23,153 bases of DNA from UBA11524 sp051886675 (GTDB lineage: Bacteria > Bacillota > Clostridia > Christensenellales > Aristaeellaceae). This document shows positions 1 through 6,329 of this stretch, piece after piece; positions within the stretch are counted from its first letter, which is position 1; each line of letters opens with the position of its first letter. Location of the stretch: the NCBI GenBank assembly GCA_051886675.1, contig JBJEYH010000163.1, forward strand, positions 1 through 23,153, in the 5' to 3' direction. Under the pieces are notes generated by a model. It ran no database searches and was not told the DNA's origin. It worked only from the letters and a program-made list of their open reading frames with translations. The position numbers and the translations under genes are program-made.

Positions 1-51
1 GTCCTCCCCGTGGAGCCACAGGAAGGGCAGCAGTCGGCGGGTGTCGGTCAT
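1..51 (-). CDS. Probable glycoside hydrolase, N-terminal fragment
   Basis: Seen: a leftward reading frame starts at an ATG at 51-49 and runs off the window edge. It encodes MTDTRRLLPFLWLHGED. An AAGGAGG Shine-Dalgarno sits at 60-66, about 8 nt before the ATG, so this is a real start. Known from memory: the PFLWLHGE opening resembles the N-terminus of a group of Firmicutes glycosyl hydrolases, but 17 residues cannot fix the family. Context: it is the last visible member of a leftward sugar-transport operon, separated from the binding-protein gene by 421 nt that hold a hairpin and a repeat array. A catabolic enzyme for the imported sugar fits that position. Its own promoter is not evident. The gene is firm; the function is tentative. 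Confidence 0.6.
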   Translation of the reverse strand, partial: MTDTRRLLPFLWLHGED

Positions 52-115
52 GGGGGTGCCTCCTTAAGGGGGTGGTGTGGGGGGTTCATCTACAATAGAA
101 GGCGGGCGTGGGAAG

Positions 116-211
116 CCGGGCTGCCGCCCGGACCTGCGCAGGGGCGCGGCCCCTGCACCTCGCAAGGGGCATCGCCCCTTGACCCGTTTTCGCTTCGCGA
201 TCCCTTGCAGG
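116..211 (+). repeat. Intergenic repeat, R module copy A
   Basis: This 96-bp unit recurs without a mismatch at 308-403, a period of 192 bp. It contains two small dyads in a row: CAGGGGC-GCG-GCCCCTG and CAAGGGGC-ATC-GCCCCTTG. A constant tail TTTTCGCTTCGCGATCC follows. Diverged copies lie at 7099-7168 (inverted) and about 7488-7552. It carries no reading frame that looks conserved. Confidence 0.9.
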
Positions 212-307
212 CTCCGGAATCTGCCGTTTCCCTCGCGGGCGGACTGCGTCGCCTGCTCGGAAACTCTGGCTCTTTTTCGCTCTTTTTACTGCTTTTGGGT
301 GCTGCGC
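212..307 (+). repeat. Intergenic repeat, X module between R copies
   Basis: This 96-nt spacer between the two exact R copies is itself conserved. Its segments GCCGTTTCCCTCGCGGGCG and ACTGCGTCGCCTGC reappear, with small changes, in inverted form at 7169-7259 and more degraded at 7427-7475. In each case it directly adjoins an R module. The repeating unit is therefore X-R, not R alone. Confidence 0.75.
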
Positions 308-403
308 CCGGGCTGCCGCCCGGACCTGCGCAGGGGCGCGGCCCCTGCACCTCGCAAGGGGCATCGCCCCTTGACCCGTTTTCGCTTCGCGATCCCTTGC
401 AGG
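308..403 (+). repeat. Intergenic repeat, R module copy B
   Basis: Exact second copy of the 96-bp unit at 116-211. Identity over the full length, with abrupt divergence at both ends, suggests a recent tandem duplication of an X-R unit or gene conversion. Confidence 0.9.
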
Positions 404-415
404 ATGTGTGCAAAG

Positions 416-447
416 GGCGGCTCTGCAGCTTTCGCTGCAGAGCCGCC
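416..447 (-). terminator. Strong stem-loop after the solute-binding protein gene
   Basis: A perfect 14-bp stem (416-429 with 434-447) closes on a GAAA tetraloop when read leftward, 26 nt past the stop codon at 473. The downstream tail is only CTTTGC. It may act as a 3'-end stabiliser or a leaky terminator rather than a full intrinsic terminator, which would let some transcription reach the next gene. Confidence 0.65.
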
Positions 448-472
448 GCAGTCCTTCCTCCGGTTGTGGTTT

Positions 473-2071
473 TTACTCGCCCAGCACGGCTGCCCACGCG
501 GCGTTGTAGATCTCTTCCATCTCCGTCGCGCCGGCGGCATTGGCCGCCTCGATCACCTTGTCCCAGTTCTCGATGGGCTCCTGGCCGGTGATGTACTTGT
601 CAACCTCCTGCCAGATGATGTTCTCCACAGCCACCAGCAGCTCGTTGTAGCGCTCGGTCTGCTCGGCGGTCAGCGCCGGCTCGGTGGTCACGCTGGCCAC
701 GTCCCGCAGACCCGTGTCGTTCAGGATCGTCTGCAGCTGCTCGCGATAGGCGGCGCGGGCCTCGTCGGAGCCCTTCAGGTACAGGGCCATCTGCTGATCG
801 GGCGAGGTGTCGTAGCGGGGCGTGACCTCCAGCAGGCCGATGCCCAGCGCGCTGGACATGTCGTAGATCGCGTTGGCGCCGTTGGCGGCATACTGCGCAA
901 GAATTTCTTCCTTGATAACCTTCTTGCCGTCCACCACGTCGAAGGTGACGCCTTCCTTGCCCAGGTTGTTCACGTCGGTGCCCTGCTCGGAGTAGCACCA
1001 GTCAAGGAACTTCACCGCGATGTCGATCTTGTCGCTGGAGGCGGAGATCACCCACGCGTTGGTGGGCCGGTTCTCGGCGTAGTAGGTGTTGCGGGTCTGG
1101 CCCAGGGAGTTGGTCAGCGTGGGAATCACGCCGATGTTCCACTCCGCGTTGATGGTCTGCAGCGCCACGTTGAAGTTGCGCACCACGCCGTCGTTGTCCA
1201 CGGTGCACATGGCCTGGCCGGAGGACATCTTTTCCGTCCACAGATCCTTGGTCATGGTGGCGTAGTCGGGATCCAGCAGGCCCGCGGCGTACAGCTTGTT
1301 CAGGTAGGAAAGCACTTCCTTGAAGTTCTCATGGGTGGGGCCGTAGATCCACTGGCCGCCCAGGTCCTCGTCGCGGTACATCGTGGAGTAGGAGCCCAGA
1401 GGATACGCCATGCAGTCCAGGAGCTTGCGGGTGGCGGTGGTGTTGCCGGCCTTGCGGTTGGTCATGCCGATCAGATCGGGCTCCTTCTCCTTGATGGCCA
1501 GCATGACCTCGTACAGCTCGTCCCAGGTGGTGGGCACGGGCAGGTCATACTTCTCCAGCAGATCCATGCGGAAGTTCACCAGCGGGCCGGAGCGCGCCGC
1601 GTCGGGATTGCTGCGGTAGAGGGTGGGCGCGGAGTAGAAGCTGCCGTCGATGGTGTACATGGCCAGGGCCTCGTCGCCCTCCAGCAGGCCGAAGAGGTTG
1701 GGCATCTGATCCTTGTAGTCGCTCAGGTTGACGAACATGTCGTCGCGGGCGTAGGAGCGCACGTCGTCAAAGTCCACGTACATGATGTCGGGCATGTCGT
1801 CGGTGGCGATGAGCACGGACTTCTTGTCGGAGTAGGAAGCCTTCGGGGGCGCCTCGACGATCAGGCGGACGTTGAGCAGCTCCTCGATGGTCTGGAGCTT
1901 GATGGTATCCAGCTTGATGGGCTGATTGGGGTTCTCGTCGCGCATGATGCGGATTTCCACCAGCTCGTCGCTGAGCCAGGTGGAGGGATTGCCCTCGGCC
2001 TGGGCCACCGTCACCAGGGACAGCGCCATCACCAGCGCGAGCGCCAGGGCGGTCAGACGGGTCAACTTCAT
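473..2071 (-). CDS. Extracellular solute-binding protein of a sugar ABC importer
   Basis: 532 residues, in the size range of LipO/YtcQ-type (family 1) sugar-binding proteins that pair with LplB/YtcP permeases. Residues 1-25 form a signal peptide: KLTR, a hydrophobic core, then VAQA|EG as a type I cleavage site. Typical family features follow, including a DMPDIMYVD stretch near residue 100, a PTTWDELYE block, and a C-terminal region rich in Trp and Glu. Oddity: there is no lipobox cysteine, so the usual lipoprotein anchor of Gram-positive binding proteins is missing. AGGAGG (within 2077-2084) lies 6-7 nt before the ATG. It is fourth in a leftward operon after the two permeases, 76 nt behind the second one, with an intercistronic hairpin in that gap. 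The ligand cannot be read from sequence; neighbours suggest a sugar acid or oligosaccharide. Confidence 0.92.
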   Translation of the reverse strand: MKLTRLTALALALVMALSLVTVAQAEGNPSTWLSDELVEIRIMRDENPNQPIKLDTIKLQTIEELLNVRLIVEAPPKASYSDKKSVLIATDDMPDIMYVDFDDVRSYARDDMFVNLSDYKDQMPNLFGLLEGDEALAMYTIDGSFYSAPTLYRSNPDAARSGPLVNFRMDLLEKYDLPVPTTWDELYEVMLAIKEKEPDLIGMTNRKAGNTTATRKLLDCMAYPLGSYSTMYRDEDLGGQWIYGPTHENFKEVLSYLNKLYAAGLLDPDYATMTKDLWTEKMSSGQAMCTVDNDGVVRNFNVALQTINAEWNIGVIPTLTNSLGQTRNTYYAENRPTNAWVISASSDKIDIAVKFLDWCYSEQGTDVNNLGKEGVTFDVVDGKKVIKEEILAQYAANGANAIYDMSSALGIGLLEVTPRYDTSPDQQMALYLKGSDEARAAYREQLQTILNDTGLRDVASVTTEPALTAEQTERYNELLVAVENIIWQEVDKYITGQEPIENWDKVIEAANAAGATEMEEIYNAAWAAVLGE

Positions 2072-2115
2072 GGTCGTTCCTCCTTTTTTCCGTGGGGTCG
2101 AGTTTTTATTGTCTA

Positions 2116-2129
2116 CGGGCCGCGGCCCG
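2116..2129 (-). other. Intercistronic hairpin between permease and binding-protein genes
   Basis: A GC-only palindrome, CGGGCCGCGGCCCG, lies in the 76-nt gap between the second permease and the binding-protein gene. There is no U-tract. Such stem-loops between cistrons often set transcript stability so that the binding protein is made in excess; that role is inferred here. Confidence 0.5.
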
Positions 2130-2147
2130 CAGGAACCGTTGGGCGGA

Positions 2148-3032
2148 TCAGCCCTTGACGCCGCCGATCATCACGCCCTTGACGAAGTAGCGCTGCACGA
2201 AGGGATACACCACCAGGATCGGCAGGGTGGTGACGATGATGGCCGCGGAGCGCAGCGTGGCGTCGGTGACGGCGAAGCTGTCGGCGCTGGCGCCGGCGAT
2301 GGCGGTCTCCTCGTTGAACAGCCCGCCGATGAGCATGTTGCGCAGCATGATCTGCAGGGGATACATGTCCTTTTTGTTGATGTAGAGCATGGCGTCGAAG
2401 TAGCTGTTCCAGTGGGTCACCGCGTAGAACAGCAGCATCGTGGCCAGGGTGGCCTTGCTCAGGGGCACCACGATCTTCCCCAGGATGATCAGGTCGTTGG
2501 CGCCGTCCAGCTGCGCGGACTCGATCAGCGAATCCGGGATCGACTGGAACGCCGTGCGGATGACGATCATGTTGTAGGTGCTGATGGCCCCGGGCAGCAC
2601 CAGCGCCCAGATGGTATCCATCATGCCGAACTGCTTGACCGTCAGGTACAGGGGGATCATGCCCCCCGAGAAGAACATGGTGAAGGTCACCAGCATCGTG
2701 AAGAACCTGCGGCCCGAGAAGGTCCTGCGGGACAGGGGATAGGCGCACAGGCAGCTCATCACCAGGTTGATGGCGGTGCCCGCCACCGTGTAGACGATGG
2801 TGTTCTTCATATACATGAACAGCTCGCCCCGGACGATGGTTCTGTAGGTGGCCAGGGTGGGATTGCGGGGCAGCAGGGTGACGCCGCCCTTCATGACCTC
2901 CAGGCCGTGGCTGATGGAGGTGATGAACTGCAGCCACAGCGGGTAGAGGGTGATGACCATCAGCATGAGCAGAAACAGCGTGTTGCACACGGTGAAGATT
3001 TTGCGGCTGATACCGCCTTCCTTGATCGGCAT
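2148..3032 (-). CDS. Carbohydrate ABC transporter permease, YtcP/AraQ type
   Basis: 294-residue inner-membrane permease of the binding-protein-dependent family (MalG side of a CUT1-type importer). Hydrophobic spans appear near residues 13-38, 78-98, 110-132, 138-160, 194-207 and 262-280. The EAA loop that docks the ATPase is at about 171-190 (ESAQLDGAND then LGKIVVPLSK). The C-terminus, FVKGVMIGGVKG, is characteristic of the YtcP group. The upstream permease stop codon (3046-3048) is part of this gene's TAAGGAGGG ribosome site, with only 13 nt between genes, so translation is probably coupled. It should form the channel with the LplB-type protein at 3046-3996. No ATPase gene is nearby. Confidence 0.93.
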   Translation of the reverse strand: MPIKEGGISRKIFTVCNTLFLLMLMVITLYPLWLQFITSISHGLEVMKGGVTLLPRNPTLATYRTIVRGELFMYMKNTIVYTVAGTAINLVMSCLCAYPLSRRTFSGRRFFTMLVTFTMFFSGGMIPLYLTVKQFGMMDTIWALVLPGAISTYNMIVIRTAFQSIPDSLIESAQLDGANDLIILGKIVVPLSKATLATMLLFYAVTHWNSYFDAMLYINKKDMYPLQIMLRNMLIGGLFNEETAIAGASADSFAVTDATLRSAAIIVTTLPILVVYPFVQRYFVKGVMIGGVKG

Positions 3033-3045
3033 GGCAATTCCCTCC

Positions 3046-3996
3046 TTACCACAGCGAGGTCTCGGTGGTTTTGCGGGAGATCCAGTTGGTGGCGGTGACG
3101 AACGCCAGGCTCACCAGGGACTGGAACAGCCCTACCGCCGTGGCGTAGCTGAAGTCCGCCTTGGTGATGCCCCGCCGGTAGACGTAGGTGGAGATCACGT
3201 CCGACACGGACTGATTGGAGCCGGTCATCATCAGCAGGATCTTCTGGTAGGACACGTTCATGATCTTGCCCATGGCCAGGATCAGCATGATGACGATGGT
3301 GGGCAGGATGCCGGGGATGGTGATGTGGATGGTCTGCTTCCAGCGGCCGGCGCCGTCGATGCGGGCAGCCTCGTAGAGCTCCTGATCCAGCCCGGAGAGC
3401 GCCGCCAGGAAGATGATGGAATCCCAGCCGATGTTCTGCCAGAGGTTGGAGCCGATGTACATGGGCCGGAAGTACTGCGCGTCGTTGAGGAAGGCGAAGG
3501 GGCCCAGGCCGATTTTCCCGAGCAGCTCGTTGACGATGCCCGAGGAGGCGAACATGCTGTTCATCATGCCGACCACCACCACCGTGGACAGGAAGTGGGG
3601 CAGATAGGTGACCGTCTGCACCACGCGCTTGTAGCCGCTGCTGGCGACCTCATTGAGCAGCAGGGCCAGGACGACGGGCGCGGGGAAGGTGATGGCCAGG
3701 TTGAGCACGTTGAGGACGATGGTATTCCTGAACACCGTCCAGAAGTAGGGATCGCCCACCACCTGCAGGATGTACTTCATGCCGTGCTGGCTGGCCCAGG
3801 GGCTGCCGGTGATGCCCAGCTTGGGCTTGTACTGCTTGAAGGCCAGGGTCACGCCGTACATGGGGTAATAGTGGAACAGCACATAGTACAGGCAGGGCAG
3901 GAGCATGATCAGGTACAGCCACCGGTCGCGGATGAGCGCCCTGCGGAACCTGGCCCACCGGGATTTCCCCGGCTGCGGTACGGGTGCGACAGACAT
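3046..3996 (-). CDS. Sugar ABC transporter permease, LplB/UgpA type
   Basis: 316-residue permease of the LplB group. It has the expected N-terminal block DRWLYLIMLLPCLYYVLFHYY-like (residues 24-44), the PMYGVTLAFK segment, and an EAA loop at about 209-228 (EAARIDGAGRW then HITIPG). It ends with the family tail ETSLW. About six transmembrane spans are visible. It forms a heterodimeric pore with the YtcP-type permease encoded 13 nt downstream. GGAGGT precedes the ATG by 7 nt. It lies 16 nt behind the sialidase-fold gene, so it belongs to the same transcript from the promoter at 5189-5217. B. subtilis relatives use the shared ATPase MsmX, and the same arrangement is inferred here. Confidence 0.93.
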   Translation of the reverse strand: MSVAPVPQPGKSRWARFRRALIRDRWLYLIMLLPCLYYVLFHYYPMYGVTLAFKQYKPKLGITGSPWASQHGMKYILQVVGDPYFWTVFRNTIVLNVLNLAITFPAPVVLALLLNEVASSGYKRVVQTVTYLPHFLSTVVVVGMMNSMFASSGIVNELLGKIGLGPFAFLNDAQYFRPMYIGSNLWQNIGWDSIIFLAALSGLDQELYEAARIDGAGRWKQTIHITIPGILPTIVIMLILAMGKIMNVSYQKILLMMTGSNQSVSDVISTYVYRRGITKADFSYATAVGLFQSLVSLAFVTATNWISRKTTETSLW

Positions 3997-4012
3997 GATG
4001 CATACCTCCGTT

Positions 4013-5125
4013 TCACACTTGGCGCAGATCGGCAGTCAGCACGGCGATCATTTCCTTGTTCAGCGAGAAGGCCACGCGCATCGTATCCCCCTCGACCAGG
4101 ACGCTGGGATAGCCGTAGACGCCGTTTTTGTCGATGCCGGGGTAGCGGCCCTTGTACTGGGCGCGGGCCAGGAGGTAATGCTCCGTCCAGTCCAGGCCGT
4201 CGCGGGAGAGCGACAGCGCCAGCACATGCCGCGTCCGGGGCGGGAAGGGATCCGGCGTGCCCACGTAGTAGTACCGTCCGTCCGGGAGACGGCCCAGGCA
4301 GAACTTCGTGCGGTTGTCGGTGAAGTCCGTGCGCTCGGGGAGGGACCAGGTTTCGCCCTCGTCGTCGCTGACGCAGGCCCACAGCCAGGGCGTGGCGGAG
4401 CGCAGGTACATCACCAGCCGCCCCGAGTCCTGCTGGATGAAGGAGCCCTCGCACAGGGAGACGCGGGTATCGCTGACCAGCCCGGGGAGATCGTCCTCCA
4501 GGGGCGCGCCGGCGGGATCGCCGCCCCAGCCCTGGGGGAAGGCCTCCGTCTGCTGCCAGCCGTGGATGCCGTCGGGGTTGCCGCTCCAGGCGTGGAAGCG
4601 TCCGCCGCAGGAGAAAAGCCGTCCGGACCGCAGGCGCTGCACGGCCATGTTTCCGCCGAAGGCCGGCAGGTCGACGGGATCGCTCCAGCTGACGCCGTCC
4701 CGGGTGGTCACGCACCGGAAGCCCAGGAGGCTCCGGCCCTGGCTGCCCATCCGGCGATGCCCGTTCCGCAGCGCGGCGGGATCGTACGCGTAGGTCTGGT
4801 AGTAGACGGTCAGCGTATGCTCATGCACGTACAGCCCGGAGGGGAGCAGGCCCTGGGTATCGGGCTGCTCCGGCAGGGCGACCACCCGGGGCGCGTCCCA
4901 GCGGATGCCGTCGTCGCTGCCCATGCAGATCACCCGCTGCCCCACGTCGTCCTCGTGGTGACGCCCGCTGCTGCAGCACAGGAAGAGCCGCCCCCGGAAC
5001 CGCGTCAGGAAGGGATGATGGGCATAGTTCCATGCCTCGCAGGGCTCCAGGACGATGTGCGTCTCCGCCGCCAGAAGGGGCCGCGCCATGCCCGGCGCGT
5101 AGTGGTTGCTGATGGCCGGCAGCAT
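4013..5125 (-). CDS. Sialidase-fold (BNR/Asp-box) protein, putative cytoplasmic glycosidase
   Basis: 370 residues with four Asp-box motifs (S-x-D-x-G-x-x-W): SDDGIRW 70-76, TRDGVSW 141-147, SDDEGETW 253-260 and SRDGLDW 307-313. These mark a six-bladed beta-propeller of the sialidase superfamily. No signal peptide is visible, so it should act in the cytoplasm on imported material. The FRIP motif carrying the first arginine of the catalytic triad in classical GH33 sialidases is not evident. The nearest N-terminal stretch is HHPFL (36-40), so true sialidase activity is uncertain. An acidic site around CEGSF (225-229) might be catalytic. It is the first gene of the leftward operon. The start is less certain than others: AAAGGA lies about 12 nt upstream, and a second ATG occurs at codon 13. 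Neighbouring lyase and importer genes suggest a sialic-acid-like or other glycoside substrate. Confidence 0.82.
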   Translation of the reverse strand: MLPAISNHYAPGMARPLLAAETHIVLEPCEAWNYAHHPFLTRFRGRLFLCCSSGRHHEDDVGQRVICMGSDDGIRWDAPRVVALPEQPDTQGLLPSGLYVHEHTLTVYYQTYAYDPAALRNGHRRMGSQGRSLLGFRCVTTRDGVSWSDPVDLPAFGGNMAVQRLRSGRLFSCGGRFHAWSGNPDGIHGWQQTEAFPQGWGGDPAGAPLEDDLPGLVSDTRVSLCEGSFIQQDSGRLVMYLRSATPWLWACVSDDEGETWSLPERTDFTDNRTKFCLGRLPDGRYYYVGTPDPFPPRTRHVLALSLSRDGLDWTEHYLLARAQYKGRYPGIDKNGVYGYPSVLVEGDTMRVAFSLNKEMIAVLTADLRQV

Positions 5126-5153
5126 TGCGGATCACCATCCTTTCGGGGGATAT

Positions 5154-5170
5154 GTTCAGTATTACTGAAC
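5154..5170. promoter_or_regulatory. Perfect 17-bp palindromic operator (probable IclR-family site)
   Basis: GTTCAGTATTACTGAAC is a perfect 8-bp dyad around one central base. It lies about +13 to +29 in the leader of the leftward operon, between its -10 box and its first ribosome site, where a bound protein would block elongation. The only regulator in view is the IclR protein at 6330-7085, whose family binds sites of this size. The pairing is inferred. Confidence 0.7.
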
Positions 5171-5188
5171 GCCGTTTTTTGATGATTT

Positions 5189-5217
5189 ATTCTAACATGG
5201 CGTACATTCTTTGTCAA
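5189..5217 (-). promoter_or_regulatory. Sigma-A promoter of the leftward transport operon
   Basis: Read leftward: TTGACA (5217-5212), a 17-nt spacer, then TAGAAT (5194-5189). It matches the consensus closely. The start site should fall near 5182, leaving a leader of about 57 nt that contains the palindrome. Confidence 0.85.
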
Positions 5218-5282
5218 CAGGCAGGCAGGAAAGTTTTCATTTCAGCGGAAGTGACGAAAAGATGAAAAAAATCCGGTGGATA

Positions 5283-5311
5283 TTGACAAGAACTCGGGGA
5301 TGGCATATGAT
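5283..5311 (+). promoter_or_regulatory. Sigma-A promoter of the aldolase-IclR operon
   Basis: TTGACA at 5283-5288, a 17-nt spacer and TATGAT at 5306-5311. It faces away from the leftward promoter, with about 65 nt between the two -35 boxes. Confidence 0.87.
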
Positions 5312-5317
5312 ATAAGC

Positions 5318-5334
5318 GTTCACCCATGCTAAAC
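5318..5334. promoter_or_regulatory. Possible second, imperfect copy of the palindromic operator
   Basis: GTTCACCCATGCTAAAC matches the perfect palindrome at 5154-5170 at 11 of 17 positions. It keeps the outer GTTCA and AAC arms. It starts at the predicted transcription start of the rightward operon. It could be a weaker site for the same repressor; chance is not excluded. Confidence 0.35.
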
Positions 5335-5369
5335 GGCGTACACGCATTGTGCGGAGGAGGATACAGGGT

Positions 5370-6290
5370 ATGAAGCAGCAGTATGACGGACTGTGGCCGG
5401 TCATGATCACGCCCTTCACGGCGGACGGGGATATCGATTACGCGTCCCTGGAGCGGCTGATCGGCTGGTATGAGGGCCATGGGGCCGCAGGGCTGTTCGC
5501 GGCCTGTCAGTCCAGCGAGATATTCTTCCTGAGCCTGCGGGAGCGGGAGGAGCTGGTGCGCTTCGTCAAGGCTCACGCCCATGTGCCGGTGATCGCCTCG
5601 GGGCACGTGTCGGAGAACGTGTGGGATCAGATCGAGGAGCTGAACTGCATGCGCCGGGCCGGCGCCGACGCGCTGATCATGATCACCAACCGGCTGTGTC
5701 CGCCCGGGCGGGGGGAGGAAAGCTTCCTGCCCCGGCTGAAAACGCTGATGGCGCATCTCGATCCGGAAACGCCGCTGGGCTTCTACGAGTGCCCCTACCC
5801 CTTCAAGCGGCTGATCACCCTGGAGGAGCTGAAGTGGTGCGCCGATTCGGGGCGGTTCGCCTTCATGAAGGACACCTGCTGCGATATCGGCCTGATCCGC
5901 CGGCGGCTGCAGGCGCTCGAAGGCTCCCCGCTGCGCCTGTTCAACGCCAACACCACCACCCTTCTGGATTCCCTGCGATCCGGCGCGGCAGGATTTTCCG
6001 GCGTGATGATGAATTTTCATATGGAGCTGTATGACTGGCTGTGGCGGAACTGGCGGGAGCAGCCGGAGCGGGCGGAGCAGGTGCAGGCCTTCCTGACCGT
6101 GTTCTCCGAGATTGAGCGGCAGTATTATCCCGTCAACGCCAAGGTGCATCTCAAGGAGATCGAGGGCGTGCTGGACAGCGCCTTCACCCGGGTCAGGCCC
6201 GAATGCGGCATGACCGATACCTTCCGCGACGAGGTGCGTCAGCTGGATCTGGCTGCCCGCGTTGTCCGCGATACCCTCTGCCGGGGATGA
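5370..6290 (+). CDS. DHDPS/N-acetylneuraminate lyase family aldolase
   Basis: 306-residue class I aldolase of the DapA/NanA (beta/alpha)8-barrel family. Lys167 in FMKDTCCD is the expected Schiff-base lysine and Tyr139 in GFYECPYPFKR the catalytic tyrosine. The substrate-carboxylate motif, GTTGE in DapA and GSTGE in NanA, is here CQSSE (46-50). It keeps the two hydroxyl residues but has lost both glycines. This makes true lysine biosynthesis unlikely and favours a catabolic 2-keto-acid lyase such as a sialic-acid or 2-keto-3-deoxy-sugar-acid aldolase. The ATG at 5370 is chosen because GGAGGAGG (5353-5360) lies 9 nt upstream; a GTG at 5349 lies ahead of that site. It is first in an operon with the IclR gene 39 nt downstream and divergent from the transport operon. 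The substrate is unknown. Confidence 0.88.
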   Translation: MKQQYDGLWPVMITPFTADGDIDYASLERLIGWYEGHGAAGLFAACQSSEIFFLSLREREELVRFVKAHAHVPVIASGHVSENVWDQIEELNCMRRAGADALIMITNRLCPPGRGEESFLPRLKTLMAHLDPETPLGFYECPYPFKRLITLEELKWCADSGRFAFMKDTCCDIGLIRRRLQALEGSPLRLFNANTTTLLDSLRSGAAGFSGVMMNFHMELYDWLWRNWREQPERAEQVQAFLTVFSEIERQYYPVNAKVHLKEIEGVLDSAFTRVRPECGMTDTFRDEVRQLDLAARVVRDTLCRG

Positions 6291-6329
6291 GACGCCCCCG
6301 GCTTTTCCGCCGAAAGGAGCGTGACGTCC

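Larger units (their letters stand above)
52..472. other. Gene-free 421-nt gap with repeat array and hairpin
   Basis: The gap between the solute-binding protein gene and the next leftward gene contains no convincing coding sequence. The frames open here are overlapping and of low complexity. It holds two exact 96-bp repeat copies, the conserved spacer between them, and a 14-bp stem-loop next to the binding-protein stop codon. Only about 60 nt next to the leftward start codon are left for unrelated control elements. Confidence 0.8.

Noticed and set aside
116..403. CRISPR-like repeat-spacer-repeat
   Set aside because: The repeat is 96 bp, the spacer is itself conserved in other copies, and there are no cas genes or further units.
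77..2158. 693-codon rightward open frame opposite the binding-protein gene
   Set aside because: Composition is dominated by His, Val, Gly and Gln, typical of antisense of a high-GC gene; no ribosome site; the opposite strand has a clear family match.
5370..6290. Assignment as dapA (lysine biosynthesis)
   Set aside because: The substrate loop differs (CQSSE) and the context is catabolic with an IclR regulator, so no symbol was given.
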